Below, in pieces: positions 26,340-34,988 of a stretch of 37,494 bases of DNA. The stretch's first letter is position 1, and each line of letters starts with the position of its first letter. The notes below the pieces were generated by a model. That model searched no databases and was not told where the DNA came from. It saw nothing but the letters and a program-made list of their open reading frames with translations. Position numbers and translations under genes: made by a program. This DNA is from a virus: positions 1 through 37,494 of the IMG/VR virus record IMGVR_UViG_3300042505_000413. One strand, written 5' to 3'.

Positions 26340-26945
26340 CTAATTTTTACTGCAAAGTATACTATCTATATATTTTGGTTGCCAATTTACACTCGGGCCT
26401 GTTCCTGTTGTTAGTGTATGTGTATGGTTAGTTGAAGCGCCTGATGTACCTGTTATACCAGACCCAGCTACTGCCCCCTGACCTGGATTTGGATTCTTGG
26501 CTCCCGCACCAAAAGCATCACTCGTCCATGCTGAACCAGATGGAGAATTGTCCACGATACCAGTAACACCAGTCCCACCTACAGTGCCCGGACCTCCTTG
26601 ATTATTTGTTAGTGCATTTGTTATTTGACGATATGAGTGTGTATGATTACCTGCTGTTAATGTATGGGAGTGTGTTACTGATGCAAAATCATTTGTGCCT
26701 AATGTATGGGTATGGTCTGGTAATGTAGACACTGATGTTGTTGAAGATGTTCCTCCTGTGCCACTACCAGATGTTGTATTAATTCTTAATATTCTATCAT
26801 TAGCTATATCTGTTACTATTTTTGTCCACCCAGAAGGAGCGGCCGCCATCAAAAAGAACATTTGTGTTCCTGATGGTATAGGATTTGTATTAGTAAATGT
26901 ACCATCAGAAAATTGTATTCCTGCATTTGTCAAAGTTACCGGCAT
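26340..26945 (-). CDS. Tail-collar-like, HxH-rich fibre tip (third of three paralogues)
   Basis: A 201-residue protein. Residues 1-45 form a short N-terminal strand and a tail-collar-like segment: MPVTLTNAGIQFSDGT, then IPSGTQMFFLMAAAPSGWTK (23-42). Four His-x-His pairs follow at 78/80, 92/94, 101/103 and 174/176. The chain ends in WQPKYIDSILCSKN. In T4 gp37 and gp12, HxH pairs from three chains bind metal ions along a needle-like receptor-binding tip; the same geometry is likely here. The stretch between the third and fourth HxH is the longest of the three copies (about 70 residues, Gly-rich) and is the probable receptor-facing loop. AGGAAA lies upstream of the ATG. Confidence 0.83.
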   Translation of the reverse strand: MPVTLTNAGIQFSDGTFTNTNPIPSGTQMFFLMAAAPSGWTKIVTDIANDRILRINTTSGSGTGGTSSTTSVSTLPDHTHTLGTNDFASVTHSHTLTAGNHTHSYRQITNALTNNQGGPGTVGGTGVTGIVDNSPSGSAWTSDAFGAGAKNPNPGQGAVAGSGITGTSGASTNHTHTLTTGTGPSVNWQPKYIDSILCSKN

Positions 26946-26959
26946 TTTTTAGTTTCCTA

Positions 26960-27499
26960 TTAAGAAGTTTTTTGACAAAAAATAAAATCTACATATTTCG
27001 GAACCCAATTAGCTGCTGATGGGTTTGCAACAGTTGTTCCACTGTGTGTATGTGATGAATCTAATGCTACTGTGTAACTATGATAACCCAAATAAGTATT
27101 CCAATACATATTACCTGCGGAATATGATGCCATCTGTGAACCTGTTTGATACATAATACCTGCCGCGGCCGAAACAGTTCTTAAATTGGTATGATTGTGA
27201 CCTGTAACTGATACGGTATGTGTATGGTCTGATGATATACCACCAGTTGTTGCCGAGTGTGTATGTGATGGAACATGTGAACCGGTTATTCCTGTTGATA
27301 CATTATGTGTACCACCAGTTGTACCACCGGATGTTGTCAAAACACGGATCATGGAATTGTCATCTCGATTGATTCTCGTCCAGTTTGTCGGTGCTGCTGC
27401 CTGACAAAAAATAGTATTTGCACCTATAGGGAATGGTTTTGTTGTGGTGGTTGTACTATCAGAATATTGTATACCACTAGAAGTTAGTATTACTGGCAT
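26960..27499 (-). CDS. Tail-collar-like, HxH-rich fibre tip (second of three paralogues)
   Basis: A 179-residue paralogue. It has the same head (MPVILTSSGIQYSDST) and collar-like segment (FCQAAAPTNWTRINRDDNSM), and HxH pairs at 79/81, 92/94, 101/103 and 150/152. It closes with NWVPKYVDFIFCQKTS. The loop between the third and fourth HxH has about 46 residues and is rich in Tyr, Met and Trp (MYQTGSQMASYSAGNMYWNT), quite unlike the Gly-rich loop of its neighbour. Binding of Fe or Zn by the HxH ladder in a trimer is inferred from T4 fibre tips. It lies 9 bases from the preceding paralogue. Confidence 0.83.
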   Translation of the reverse strand: MPVILTSSGIQYSDSTTTTTKPFPIGANTIFCQAAAPTNWTRINRDDNSMIRVLTTSGGTTGGTHNVSTGITGSHVPSHTHSATTGGISSDHTHTVSVTGHNHTNLRTVSAAAGIMYQTGSQMASYSAGNMYWNTYLGYHSYTVALDSSHTHSGTTVANPSAANWVPKYVDFIFCQKTS

Positions 27500-27508
27500 A
27501 TTAAACTC

Positions 27509-28042
27509 TTAATTTTTGTAACATATTAAAACATCAACATATCTCGGAATCCAAGTTCCTGATGAAGATGCCGATCCTGTTGTTGCTGTATGATAATGTG
27601 AAACACTTTGATTACCGAATGTGGCAGAAGGTGCTGCCGCGGTTGTTGGTTGTAGGGTTGTTGCTGTATAATAAGGATTAGGTGCAGCAACAACAGATAT
27701 ATCATAATCATAAAAAGAACCTGCATAATAATGGTAGTGACCATTATCTGCGATATAATGATTATGTTGAGTAGATGGAGCTGATGTGGTGTAAGTATGT
27801 GTATGAGAAGGAACTGTATTTGCACCAAAAGATAATGCACCAGAACCCGCAGACGAACCACCTGTTGCATAACTTAATCGCAACATAGAATCGTTAAATG
27901 TATCTATTCCTGTTAACCTTGTCCATCCAGAGGGTGCTGATGTATTAGCAAACACCGTCCTTGTATTAGATGGAATTTCATCAGTGGTCATAGAGGTAGT
28001 ATCTGAAAAGACAATACCCAAATTGTTCAATGTAACAGGCAT
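27509..28042 (-). CDS. Tail-collar-like, HxH-rich fibre tip (first of three paralogues)
   Basis: A 177-residue paralogue, first transcribed of the three. The head reads MPVTLNNLGIVFSDTTS and the collar-like part SAPSGWTRLTGIDTFNDSML. HxH pairs fall at 80/82, 93/95, 102/104 and 149/151, so the spacing of the first three (13 and 9 residues) is kept in the family. The loop between pairs three and four is aromatic and Pro/Thr-rich (YYAGSFYDYDISVVAAPNPY). It ends TWIPRYVDVLICYKN. It follows the S74 fibre gene by 4 bases, which could provide its shaft. Receptor binding is likely but not shown. Confidence 0.83.
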   Translation of the reverse strand: MPVTLNNLGIVFSDTTSMTTDEIPSNTRTVFANTSAPSGWTRLTGIDTFNDSMLRLSYATGGSSAGSGALSFGANTVPSHTHTYTTSAPSTQHNHYIADNGHYHYYAGSFYDYDISVVAAPNPYYTATTLQPTTAAAPSATFGNQSVSHYHTATTGSASSSGTWIPRYVDVLICYKN

Positions 28043-28046
28043 CGTT

Positions 28047-28946
28047 TTAACCCTTTAACTTAGATTCCAAATCATTCACTTTATCTGTTAATTCTTTTAT
28101 TGATTCTATTAACAAAGGAACTAATCGTTCATATCTAACTGTTAAATATTTTTCATCGATTGGTGCAGGAACGACAATTTCTGGTAATACTCTTTGTACT
28201 TCTTGTGCTGATACACCAACTTCTCGTTGAACCGAATACCCTAAGTCTTGTGCTATTTCGTTTGCTTCATAATAGAAACCAGATAAAGAATTAACTTTAT
28301 CTAAAGCATTTTCTATACCACCTAGTCTATTTTTCAGTCTCTCGTCTGAATAGTGAGCAGTAATTTGATTGGTTGCTCTTATTTCACCAGTTGTTCCAGA
28401 TGCCGCAGTGCCTACCCCAATTGATTTAAATTGCACATCAGAAGTAGTTCCTAACCTAGCCGCACTTAATGTACCTGATGATATATTACCTGCATTTGTA
28501 GTATCTGTAGTCGCAGATGTTGCTAAACCAGATACTTGTGTAGAAGTTATTGCAATTTTAGTATTGGTTACACCAGAAACTCTACCATACCCATCAGTGG
28601 TAATTACTGGAACATGTGATGCATTTGCATAGGTTCCAGCAGTTCCGGTATTGGCCAATGATTTAACAGTACCAGAAGAACCACCACCAACTAAAATCTG
28701 TCCTACTGTTGTAGAATTTAACGTTAAAGTATTGGCAGTTATTGTATTAGCTTGTAGACCACCATATATGATTGCGTTTGTCTGTACCTGTAAACCTAAT
28801 GTTGATGAATTTAGGTATAATGTTCCAGTAGGTTTGATGTAATTATTAGAGGCAAGGTCATTGTTTTCTTTGGCCAATGCGTTAATTTTGACCATCATAT
28901 CGCCAAATGTATTGGCGTACCCTAGAAGAGAAACTGTATTAGCCAT
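28047..28946 (-). CDS. Short tail fibre with S74 intramolecular chaperone domain
   Basis: A 299-residue fibre. A short helical head (VSLLGYANTFGDMMVKINAL) precedes a beta-rich shaft (TLYLNSSTLGLQVQTNAIIY) and the shared GTYANASHVPVITTDGYGRV module (about 105-125). A connector like those of the collagen proteins (SIGVGTAASGTTGEIRATNQ) leads to the S74 chaperone from SDERLK (200), with REVGVSAQEVQRVLPEIVVP and a terminal coiled helix (SIKELTDKVNDLESKLKG). The domain is shorter than in the collagen fibres because the Asp/Gly loop before YLTVRYERLVPL is trimmed. Auto-cleavage at the conserved serine is expected. AAAAGG and a late-promoter-like box stand upstream. Confidence 0.88.
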   Translation of the reverse strand: MANTVSLLGYANTFGDMMVKINALAKENNDLASNNYIKPTGTLYLNSSTLGLQVQTNAIIYGGLQANTITANTLTLNSTTVGQILVGGGSSGTVKSLANTGTAGTYANASHVPVITTDGYGRVSGVTNTKIAITSTQVSGLATSATTDTTNAGNISSGTLSAARLGTTSDVQFKSIGVGTAASGTTGEIRATNQITAHYSDERLKNRLGGIENALDKVNSLSGFYYEANEIAQDLGYSVQREVGVSAQEVQRVLPEIVVPAPIDEKYLTVRYERLVPLLIESIKELTDKVNDLESKLKG

Positions 28947-28971
28947 TTTAACCTTTTAAAAAATATTGTTT

Positions 28972-28983
28972 TATTTATTTATT
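28972..28983 (-). promoter_or_regulatory. Candidate late promoter (two overlapping AATAAATA boxes)
   Basis: On the minus strand AATAAATA occurs twice, at 28983-28976 and 28979-28972, overlapping the stop codon of the 65-residue gene. Starting about six bases further would give a leader of 20-24 bases with AAAAGG before the ATG at 28946. Each box matches seven of eight positions. Confidence 0.4.
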
Positions 28984-29172
28984 TAATAACGAAAGAATTT
29001 GACCCATCATTTCTTTGAGTTCCACAACTTCTGATTTTAATAAATCCATATCTTTAACCATTTGTTGTTTCTTTCTATATTCGAGTAATGCTGCATAGTT
29101 GGTATTTAATACAGCATTACTCTCCAAATCTCTCACTAAATCAGGATGGTCTTGAACTTTGGCTATTTTCAT
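28975..29172 (-). CDS. Small coiled-coil protein of T4-like marine phages
   Basis: A 65-residue protein, MKIAKVQDHPDLVRDLESNA at its start, followed by a helix NTNYAALLEYRKKQQMVKDM and a leucine-heptad tail (LLKSEVVELKEMMGQILSLL). I recall near-identical small proteins beside DUF4815 genes in marine T4-like phages; no function is assigned. The heptads suggest it oligomerises or binds a fibre helix. Its ATG overlaps the stop of the DUF4815 gene by four bases (ATGA), so it is made in proportion to that baseplate protein. Confidence 0.75.
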   Translation of the reverse strand: MKIAKVQDHPDLVRDLESNAVLNTNYAALLEYRKKQQMVKDMDLLKSEVVELKEMMGQILSLLNK

Positions 29173-32100
29173 TGTTTTACCGTTGCTATTGCTCTGAAGT
29201 TCTTTATCTTGGGAACCAATGCAGGGTTATCTGAATAGAATACAACCTTAATAGCAAAAGTTCTAAAGTCACTGTATACAACATTGGTTGTTAAATCTGC
29301 ATAAGTGATATCATTCATTTGATAAGTATCACTTGTCCAAGATGAAGTTGTAGTATATTGTACACTATCACCTGGAGCAAATACTGCGTTCATTTTTACA
29401 TATGGTTGATTATCAAAGTTATTCTGGTCTACGGAATTAAGAACTTTATAGAAAACTTCGATAGAAGTGCCTAAAGGTCTCTGAACATCTACATAAACCG
29501 TCAAACCAGTAGCATCAAAATTCTTATTCAATGTTACGCGACGAGTAATGTACTTTGCAACAGCATTACCTTTAAGTAACCCACCTAAAGATTCAGATGC
29601 CGTATTTGCAGTCGATGAAGATGAAATAATATTTTTAACTAGAATTGCATTCAACCTTTCTAAATCAACAACAGGTGATGTAAACCTATTAATATTACTC
29701 AATGTTGGAGTTATTATAATATCACTTGCTGTATTTTGTATTTGTCTTGTTGCAAAATTAATATTATCATTAGGAATAATAGTAATTTGATTTGTAGCGG
29801 ATGAAGTTGCGTCTTTTGTTGTTATCTGATAATCTATAGTATCAGAACCAGCAAAAGATAAATCATTCGTTGATACTTGAGCTACATCGAAATAGGTTGC
29901 TGAACTGCTTGTATTTGATGTTGCTTGGAATGATGCTGTACCACCAGCAAAATCACATCTACGCAATACAAAACATAATGTTTCACCTTCTGAAGATGGA
30001 ACCCATGTAGTTGAATTTTGTGACTTAAAGAACGAACCAGCATAAGTTGGACCAGTTATAGTTTGTTTCCCATCTGTTACAGGGAATTCTATTTGTCCTT
30101 TTTTCGAATGGTAAACTTGATACCCATTACTATTAGACATAATCATTAATGAGTATTCACCAGGTGCCAGATATATTGGGTGGTCAAAAGTAAATGTAGT
30201 AGATGGTCCTATTGAATTTTTTCTGTTGGCTGCATCTGGAACATTAATCTCACTTGGGTTTTTGTAAACAATAGAACCAGGAATATCATTCTCTGAATCA
30301 GGGAACCCGTTTACGGTTGGTCTAATGCGAACATTTACTTCGGCATAATCATCTTTTGATACAAAGAATAAATCAACGGATGATACGAATAACCCATTAG
30401 GATATTCATCAGGTATAACATAGAAATTTTGAGATACTGGGTCTTTACCCATCAAACATGTTTTCTTTGCAATCTTTGTATTTCTTGCGTTATTTAATAT
30501 TCTTCTTGTTTGATTAGCATCAACTAATGGAATATTTTGACTAGTTCTTTTCGCAGTGTTTATGATTATAGTCACTACACGACCGATAGCACCAGACGCA
30601 CTTAATTCATTTGATTGTGTATCAATCTGAATTGACCTTAAACAATACCCAGCAACCATAGCAACAGTTGGGTTTGATCCAAATGATGTTTTTACTTGAT
30701 TATAAATTGTGTCAAACCCACCAGCATTCCAGAATTTATTAACTCTAAATGGTGTTATTGCTGTATTTGGAGATTGTGCTCTGGCTATTAAATAATTATA
30801 TACCGAGGTTTTAACTTCATCATATGATAATGTTGGTGCATTTGGTTTTAATGCATCAGTTGACCAATATTCATTCGAAGAACCACCGTCAATTTCAGGA
30901 ACATAAGGAGGTGTTTTTGATGTACTTAAAGGTGGTCTTGTAGAAACTACTGTGGATTGTAGTGTCTGTAAAGTACCTTGTGCAAAGAATGAACCTGATG
31001 CATATGCACCATTGATTGCACTAATATGAGGTTGGTCACTAAACTCTACAAAAATAGTTCCGGTTGTGATTTTAGCGATATCATCATTAGGAATATATAT
31101 GGTTCCTGATGCTTTACCATTTACATCTGTTTTAAGTTGAGCGCCTACCTGCCCTGTTGTATTCTTAACAGTAAGTACGGCTGGTGTTCCTGATGTTGAT
31201 GATTGTAATGATAAAGTAGGAACTGTTTGGTATCCTGCTCCTGCCTGCTTAACATCAACATTAACAACTTTACCACCAACTATATTTGCTGTAACGTTTG
31301 CTGAAATAGTATTGTTACCACTAACGGAAACAGAAATATTATTAGCATCGGTATAAAGAGTACCAGCATTGGTTATTTCGACATACCATACACCATCAGT
31401 AGAAGGTGCATCAGGTGCTATGTATGGGCTAACCAACACACCATTCATAAAGGCATATAGTTCTGTATAAGGAGGCATACCTCTCAAATCAAAACGAACA
31501 GGTACACTTCTGCAATATGGAATAATTGCATTGGATAGTATTTGAGTAGTTGATGAAACCTGAATGTTTCCACCAGTTAATGCCCCAGATAGACCCTTTT
31601 GTGTAATGGTATCTTGTATAGCTTTAGTATCTCTGGAAATTTGATCTTGATTATTGGGGTCTACTACACTTTGACCTGTCCAGTTAATGTTCCAATCATT
31701 CCATTGAGTACCATTACCTGAACCATTAACTGCTGCTTGCCATGCAGCTTGGTCTTCATTAACGATATTAATTACTGGTTTGTTAACTGTATCATACCAT
31801 ACATCACTAGAAGGTGATAATTTAAATTCACCAATAAAATTAATAACATTGAATGGGTTAACATTAATGAAATCAGACGCTATAGTTTGAGTAATGAAAG
31901 GTGTTTCATCATATGTAAACATAACTAGGTTGTCTTTTAAAACTAATTTATTATTAGTTTTTGTAGAAGTATTAAATACACCTTGAGCTGGGTTAATATA
32001 TAATGAAGGAGTGGTAGATGAAAACAGAGGTCTGCAATACTTACTAGTAAAATCAATAGACGCTTTGTAATCTGGGTTATTTACATCACCTACACCGTGT

Positions 32101-34979
32101 CCTTTAAACCCATCAACCAAGAAACCATTTTTAAATAATCGTTGACCATCTGATGCATCAGTAACATCACCACCAGATACTTCATTTTCAGCTAAAGAAA
32201 GAGTTGTGTAATATTCTAGATTAGTTACTCTTCTGTCCAGAATACCAATATCTCTCATTGTATATCTTCTCAGATTTGTAGGTACAACGGTAATGTCATC
32301 CCCACTGAAAGTATATGGTGCGTAATTTAAGGTAAATAGAGTTAATGCACCTGGAAGGTCAACTGGTTCAACCGGATTTAAGTATGAACTTATTCCTCTG
32401 ATTGTTTTGAACTGACCATTAGGGAACATGGTAATTTTATCAATACGACTCAGGTAGTATGCATAATCTACAAACGCATTATTGAAAGGTGCTGGTAATT
32501 GGAAACTATCAAATGTAGTTGCACCATCAGTTCTTCTTGGTCTGAAATCTATAACATCTCTTAGACTATATGTTGTACCATATTGTTGAGATGTAAATGA
32601 TGGAATTTCATTATAATTTATACTGTTGTAAGAATTTACATCAAAGTAACCAGACCCACCAGAATGTGTGAAGTAATCGAATACTGCAACTACATTACTT
32701 TTTGCAACACCACTGATGTTAGTGATATAACCGTGGTCATAATGGGTGTCACGTTGACCACTATCAGTTGTAAAGTTAGTTCCTGCACCATTAGTTACAA
32801 CTGACCAAGCCGATGTATTAGTAACTGGGTTCTGGTTTGTTGAACTGGTTGTGGCATAATATACCGTGTTCAAGTATGATACAGATTGGTTTGTGGTATA
32901 AGAAGTACCACTGTTCCAAGCGCCTTGATATGGTTTAGAAGCGCCTATTTCATAAACACCGTGGAACTTATAAATGTCTGATACTCCCAAATCTATAGGA
33001 GTGTTTGCATCGGCATTTACTAAAACCGCTACATTTGTATTTGCTGTTTTAACTTTTATTGGGTCATTAGTTACACTAATTGTTGAAAATACTGTAGCTG
33101 TGCCTCCATAACTGGCATAATTTAAGGTTACGCTATGTGATCCAGTGGTTATACTTACATTCGACCAGCCCATATCAATAAATTGACCACTGGAAAGTAC
33201 TATAGTGTAATATCTTTGACGTAATGATGCACTACCCGCATCCAAGAAATCTTCATTCGATGCACATGATAATGTTGCAACACCAGCACTAAATGTAGCT
33301 GAGTGTCGTCTTGTTGTTACATAGTCAACATTTGTTACTTCTTTGATATTAATTTGGTCTAATGCAAACACTAAAGAATTATATGACCCATCATATAAAA
33401 CTGTACTGTTTAGTGCATTATTAACATTCGCTACGAAACTAGTTGTATTAGATTTTACACTTGATACATTCGCAATAGAAAATGATGAATTTGTTATAGA
33501 TATATCATATAAAAATATTTTAGATGCAGTATTAGAAGAAAGAGTAGTATCTCCTTCAAATGCAAAATTTCTAACTCTGGATTTACCAATTATGGCATCA
33601 GATGAATCTCGCAAATCTATAATTTCACCAGTGGAAAAGGTTGGTATTGTTCCACTAATATCTTTAATTTTTAAGTAACTACCGTAATAACTATTAACGT
33701 TGATATTTGTTTCTGATGTGTAATCTCTTGCCTTCTCTAAAACATATTTTGTTGGTGCGGTATGTTCAACTGGATACCCACTGATATATGCTTTACCTGC
33801 ACTGATATGAGATACAATATTTGCGTTATTAGCTGAAGAATTACCAATACTTAAACTAAACGGGTTTACTATAAAATCACCAGATTGGTCATAAACAGAT
33901 TGTGCAATAGACTTACTAATTTCTGGGAAAATAGGAGTTTTATTGACACTCTCTACTATTCCTTTATTGATTCTTGCTAATTCAATAAACTTATTTGTTG
34001 TCAGATTACCAACAGTTTGTTGGTCAACATATGGTTTTGTTGTTAAATTGAATTGAAGGCAATATCTATCTGCACCAGGTGCCTGATAATTAGAAGCACC
34101 TATTGCTGGGTCTAATAAAGAATCATCATTCAAATAAGTGACTGTTGATTCTAATAATTCAAAACCAACAACTACTGATGGGTAAACACTCAGAGCGTCT
34201 GGGATTATAGAACTATTATAGTTGGATACAAAGAAACCATTTGTGAACCAAACACCTTGATCGATATTAAATTGTGTTGCATTTACTGATATTTTATTAG
34301 TTACATTAGCAGATGCACTAGTAATTGATTGGGGAAGTGGTTTATCTAATGTTAAGGAATTGCCATCAGAACTGAGACTTACAATAGTTGATCTGAAATT
34401 AATAGTAGAGATATAAAGTTCATCTCCTACACTCAAATTAACTGTTTGCATAGTTAGGGAATCATCATACTGTTCCCCAGTAGCATTTACTAATACATAA
34501 GATTCTGTTTTTATTTGAGATACATATTTTTCAGTAACAGCGGAATTTAAAGAATTCAACGCTTGTGCTTTTGAAGAATATAGTTTTATTGTTTCACCAG
34601 AAGCAAACGAAGAGTTATTTTCAACGTTAACTGGTTTTGTTATTATATACTTATTTGTTGCATCAACTTCAACAACTTGTGATATAAATTTAGATGTAGA
34701 ACCAACGGCAAATAAATCAACAAAAGATGACACATTATTCGCATTACTTATAAGTTTTGCTGTAACTATTTGTGTATCAATAGTTATATTACCGCCAGAT
34801 ACTTTTGAACCATCTTGGTAGACACCAAGACCAAATTTTGAAATCTGATCCTGAAGAATAGTCTGTGACTGAGTTAATTCTCTTGCTTGTACCGCACCAC
34901 CTGGTTTAAATAGTATACGATGATAGTTTTTCGTAGAATCAAAATCATCGTAATAAGGCGAGATATTGTAATCTTTCAT
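29169..34979 (-). CDS. Giant DUF4815-type baseplate/tail structural protein
   Basis: A 1936-residue protein, the largest in the window. Its N-terminus (YNISPYYDDFDSTKNYHRIL, then FKPGGAVQARELTQSQTILQ) is the hallmark of the DUF4815 proteins of T4-like marine phages. Other recognisable parts are VDQQTVGNLTTNKFIELARI, a region around IGILDRRVTNLEYYTTLSLA (mid), a 70-residue GxGY beta module near 1200-1272, and a distal jelly-roll-like domain (FDHPIYLAPGEYSLMIMSNS, GSFFKSQNSTTWVPSSEGET). Its place next to gp8 suggests it forms a peripheral baseplate part to which fibres attach, replacing T4 gp10/gp9-type functions; this is inference. It begins 9 bases after gp8 and is translationally coupled to the 65-residue gene behind it. 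Confidence 0.85.
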   Translation of the reverse strand: MKDYNISPYYDDFDSTKNYHRILFKPGGAVQARELTQSQTILQDQISKFGLGVYQDGSKVSGGNITIDTQIVTAKLISNANNVSSFVDLFAVGSTSKFISQVVEVDATNKYIITKPVNVENNSSFASGETIKLYSSKAQALNSLNSAVTEKYVSQIKTESYVLVNATGEQYDDSLTMQTVNLSVGDELYISTINFRSTIVSLSSDGNSLTLDKPLPQSITSASANVTNKISVNATQFNIDQGVWFTNGFFVSNYNSSIIPDALSVYPSVVVGFELLESTVTYLNDDSLLDPAIGASNYQAPGADRYCLQFNLTTKPYVDQQTVGNLTTNKFIELARINKGIVESVNKTPIFPEISKSIAQSVYDQSGDFIVNPFSLSIGNSSANNANIVSHISAGKAYISGYPVEHTAPTKYVLEKARDYTSETNINVNSYYGSYLKIKDISGTIPTFSTGEIIDLRDSSDAIIGKSRVRNFAFEGDTTLSSNTASKIFLYDISITNSSFSIANVSSVKSNTTSFVANVNNALNSTVLYDGSYNSLVFALDQINIKEVTNVDYVTTRRHSATFSAGVATLSCASNEDFLDAGSASLRQRYYTIVLSSGQFIDMGWSNVSITTGSHSVTLNYASYGGTATVFSTISVTNDPIKVKTANTNVAVLVNADANTPIDLGVSDIYKFHGVYEIGASKPYQGAWNSGTSYTTNQSVSYLNTVYYATTSSTNQNPVTNTSAWSVVTNGAGTNFTTDSGQRDTHYDHGYITNISGVAKSNVVAVFDYFTHSGGSGYFDVNSYNSINYNEIPSFTSQQYGTTYSLRDVIDFRPRRTDGATTFDSFQLPAPFNNAFVDYAYYLSRIDKITMFPNGQFKTIRGISSYLNPVEPVDLPGALTLFTLNYAPYTFSGDDITVVPTNLRRYTMRDIGILDRRVTNLEYYTTLSLAENEVSGGDVTDASDGQRLFKNGFLVDGFKGHGVGDVNNPDYKASIDFTSKYCRPLFSSTTPSLYINPAQGVFNTSTKTNNKLVLKDNLVMFTYDETPFITQTIASDFINVNPFNVINFIGEFKLSPSSDVWYDTVNKPVINIVNEDQAAWQAAVNGSGNGTQWNDWNINWTGQSVVDPNNQDQISRDTKAIQDTITQKGLSGALTGGNIQVSSTTQILSNAIIPYCRSVPVRFDLRGMPPYTELYAFMNGVLVSPYIAPDAPSTDGVWYVEITNAGTLYTDANNISVSVSGNNTISANVTANIVGGKVVNVDVKQAGAGYQTVPTLSLQSSTSGTPAVLTVKNTTGQVGAQLKTDVNGKASGTIYIPNDDIAKITTGTIFVEFSDQPHISAINGAYASGSFFAQGTLQTLQSTVVSTRPPLSTSKTPPYVPEIDGGSSNEYWSTDALKPNAPTLSYDEVKTSVYNYLIARAQSPNTAITPFRVNKFWNAGGFDTIYNQVKTSFGSNPTVAMVAGYCLRSIQIDTQSNELSASGAIGRVVTIIINTAKRTSQNIPLVDANQTRRILNNARNTKIAKKTCLMGKDPVSQNFYVIPDEYPNGLFVSSVDLFFVSKDDYAEVNVRIRPTVNGFPDSENDIPGSIVYKNPSEINVPDAANRKNSIGPSTTFTFDHPIYLAPGEYSLMIMSNSNGYQVYHSKKGQIEFPVTDGKQTITGPTYAGSFFKSQNSTTWVPSSEGETLCFVLRRCDFAGGTASFQATSNTSSSATYFDVAQVSTNDLSFAGSDTIDYQITTKDATSSATNQITIIPNDNINFATRQIQNTASDIIITPTLSNINRFTSPVVDLERLNAILVKNIISSSSTANTASESLGGLLKGNAVAKYITRRVTLNKNFDATGLTVYVDVQRPLGTSIEVFYKVLNSVDQNNFDNQPYVKMNAVFAPGDSVQYTTTSSWTSDTYQMNDITYADLTTNVVYSDFRTFAIKVVFYSDNPALVPKIKNFRAIATVKQ

Positions 34980-34988
34980 TTATTTATC

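Noticed and set aside
34981-34988. GATAAATA before the DUF4815 gene
   Set aside because: It touches the ATG, so it cannot serve that gene, and it is formed by the AT-rich junction after the gp8 stop.
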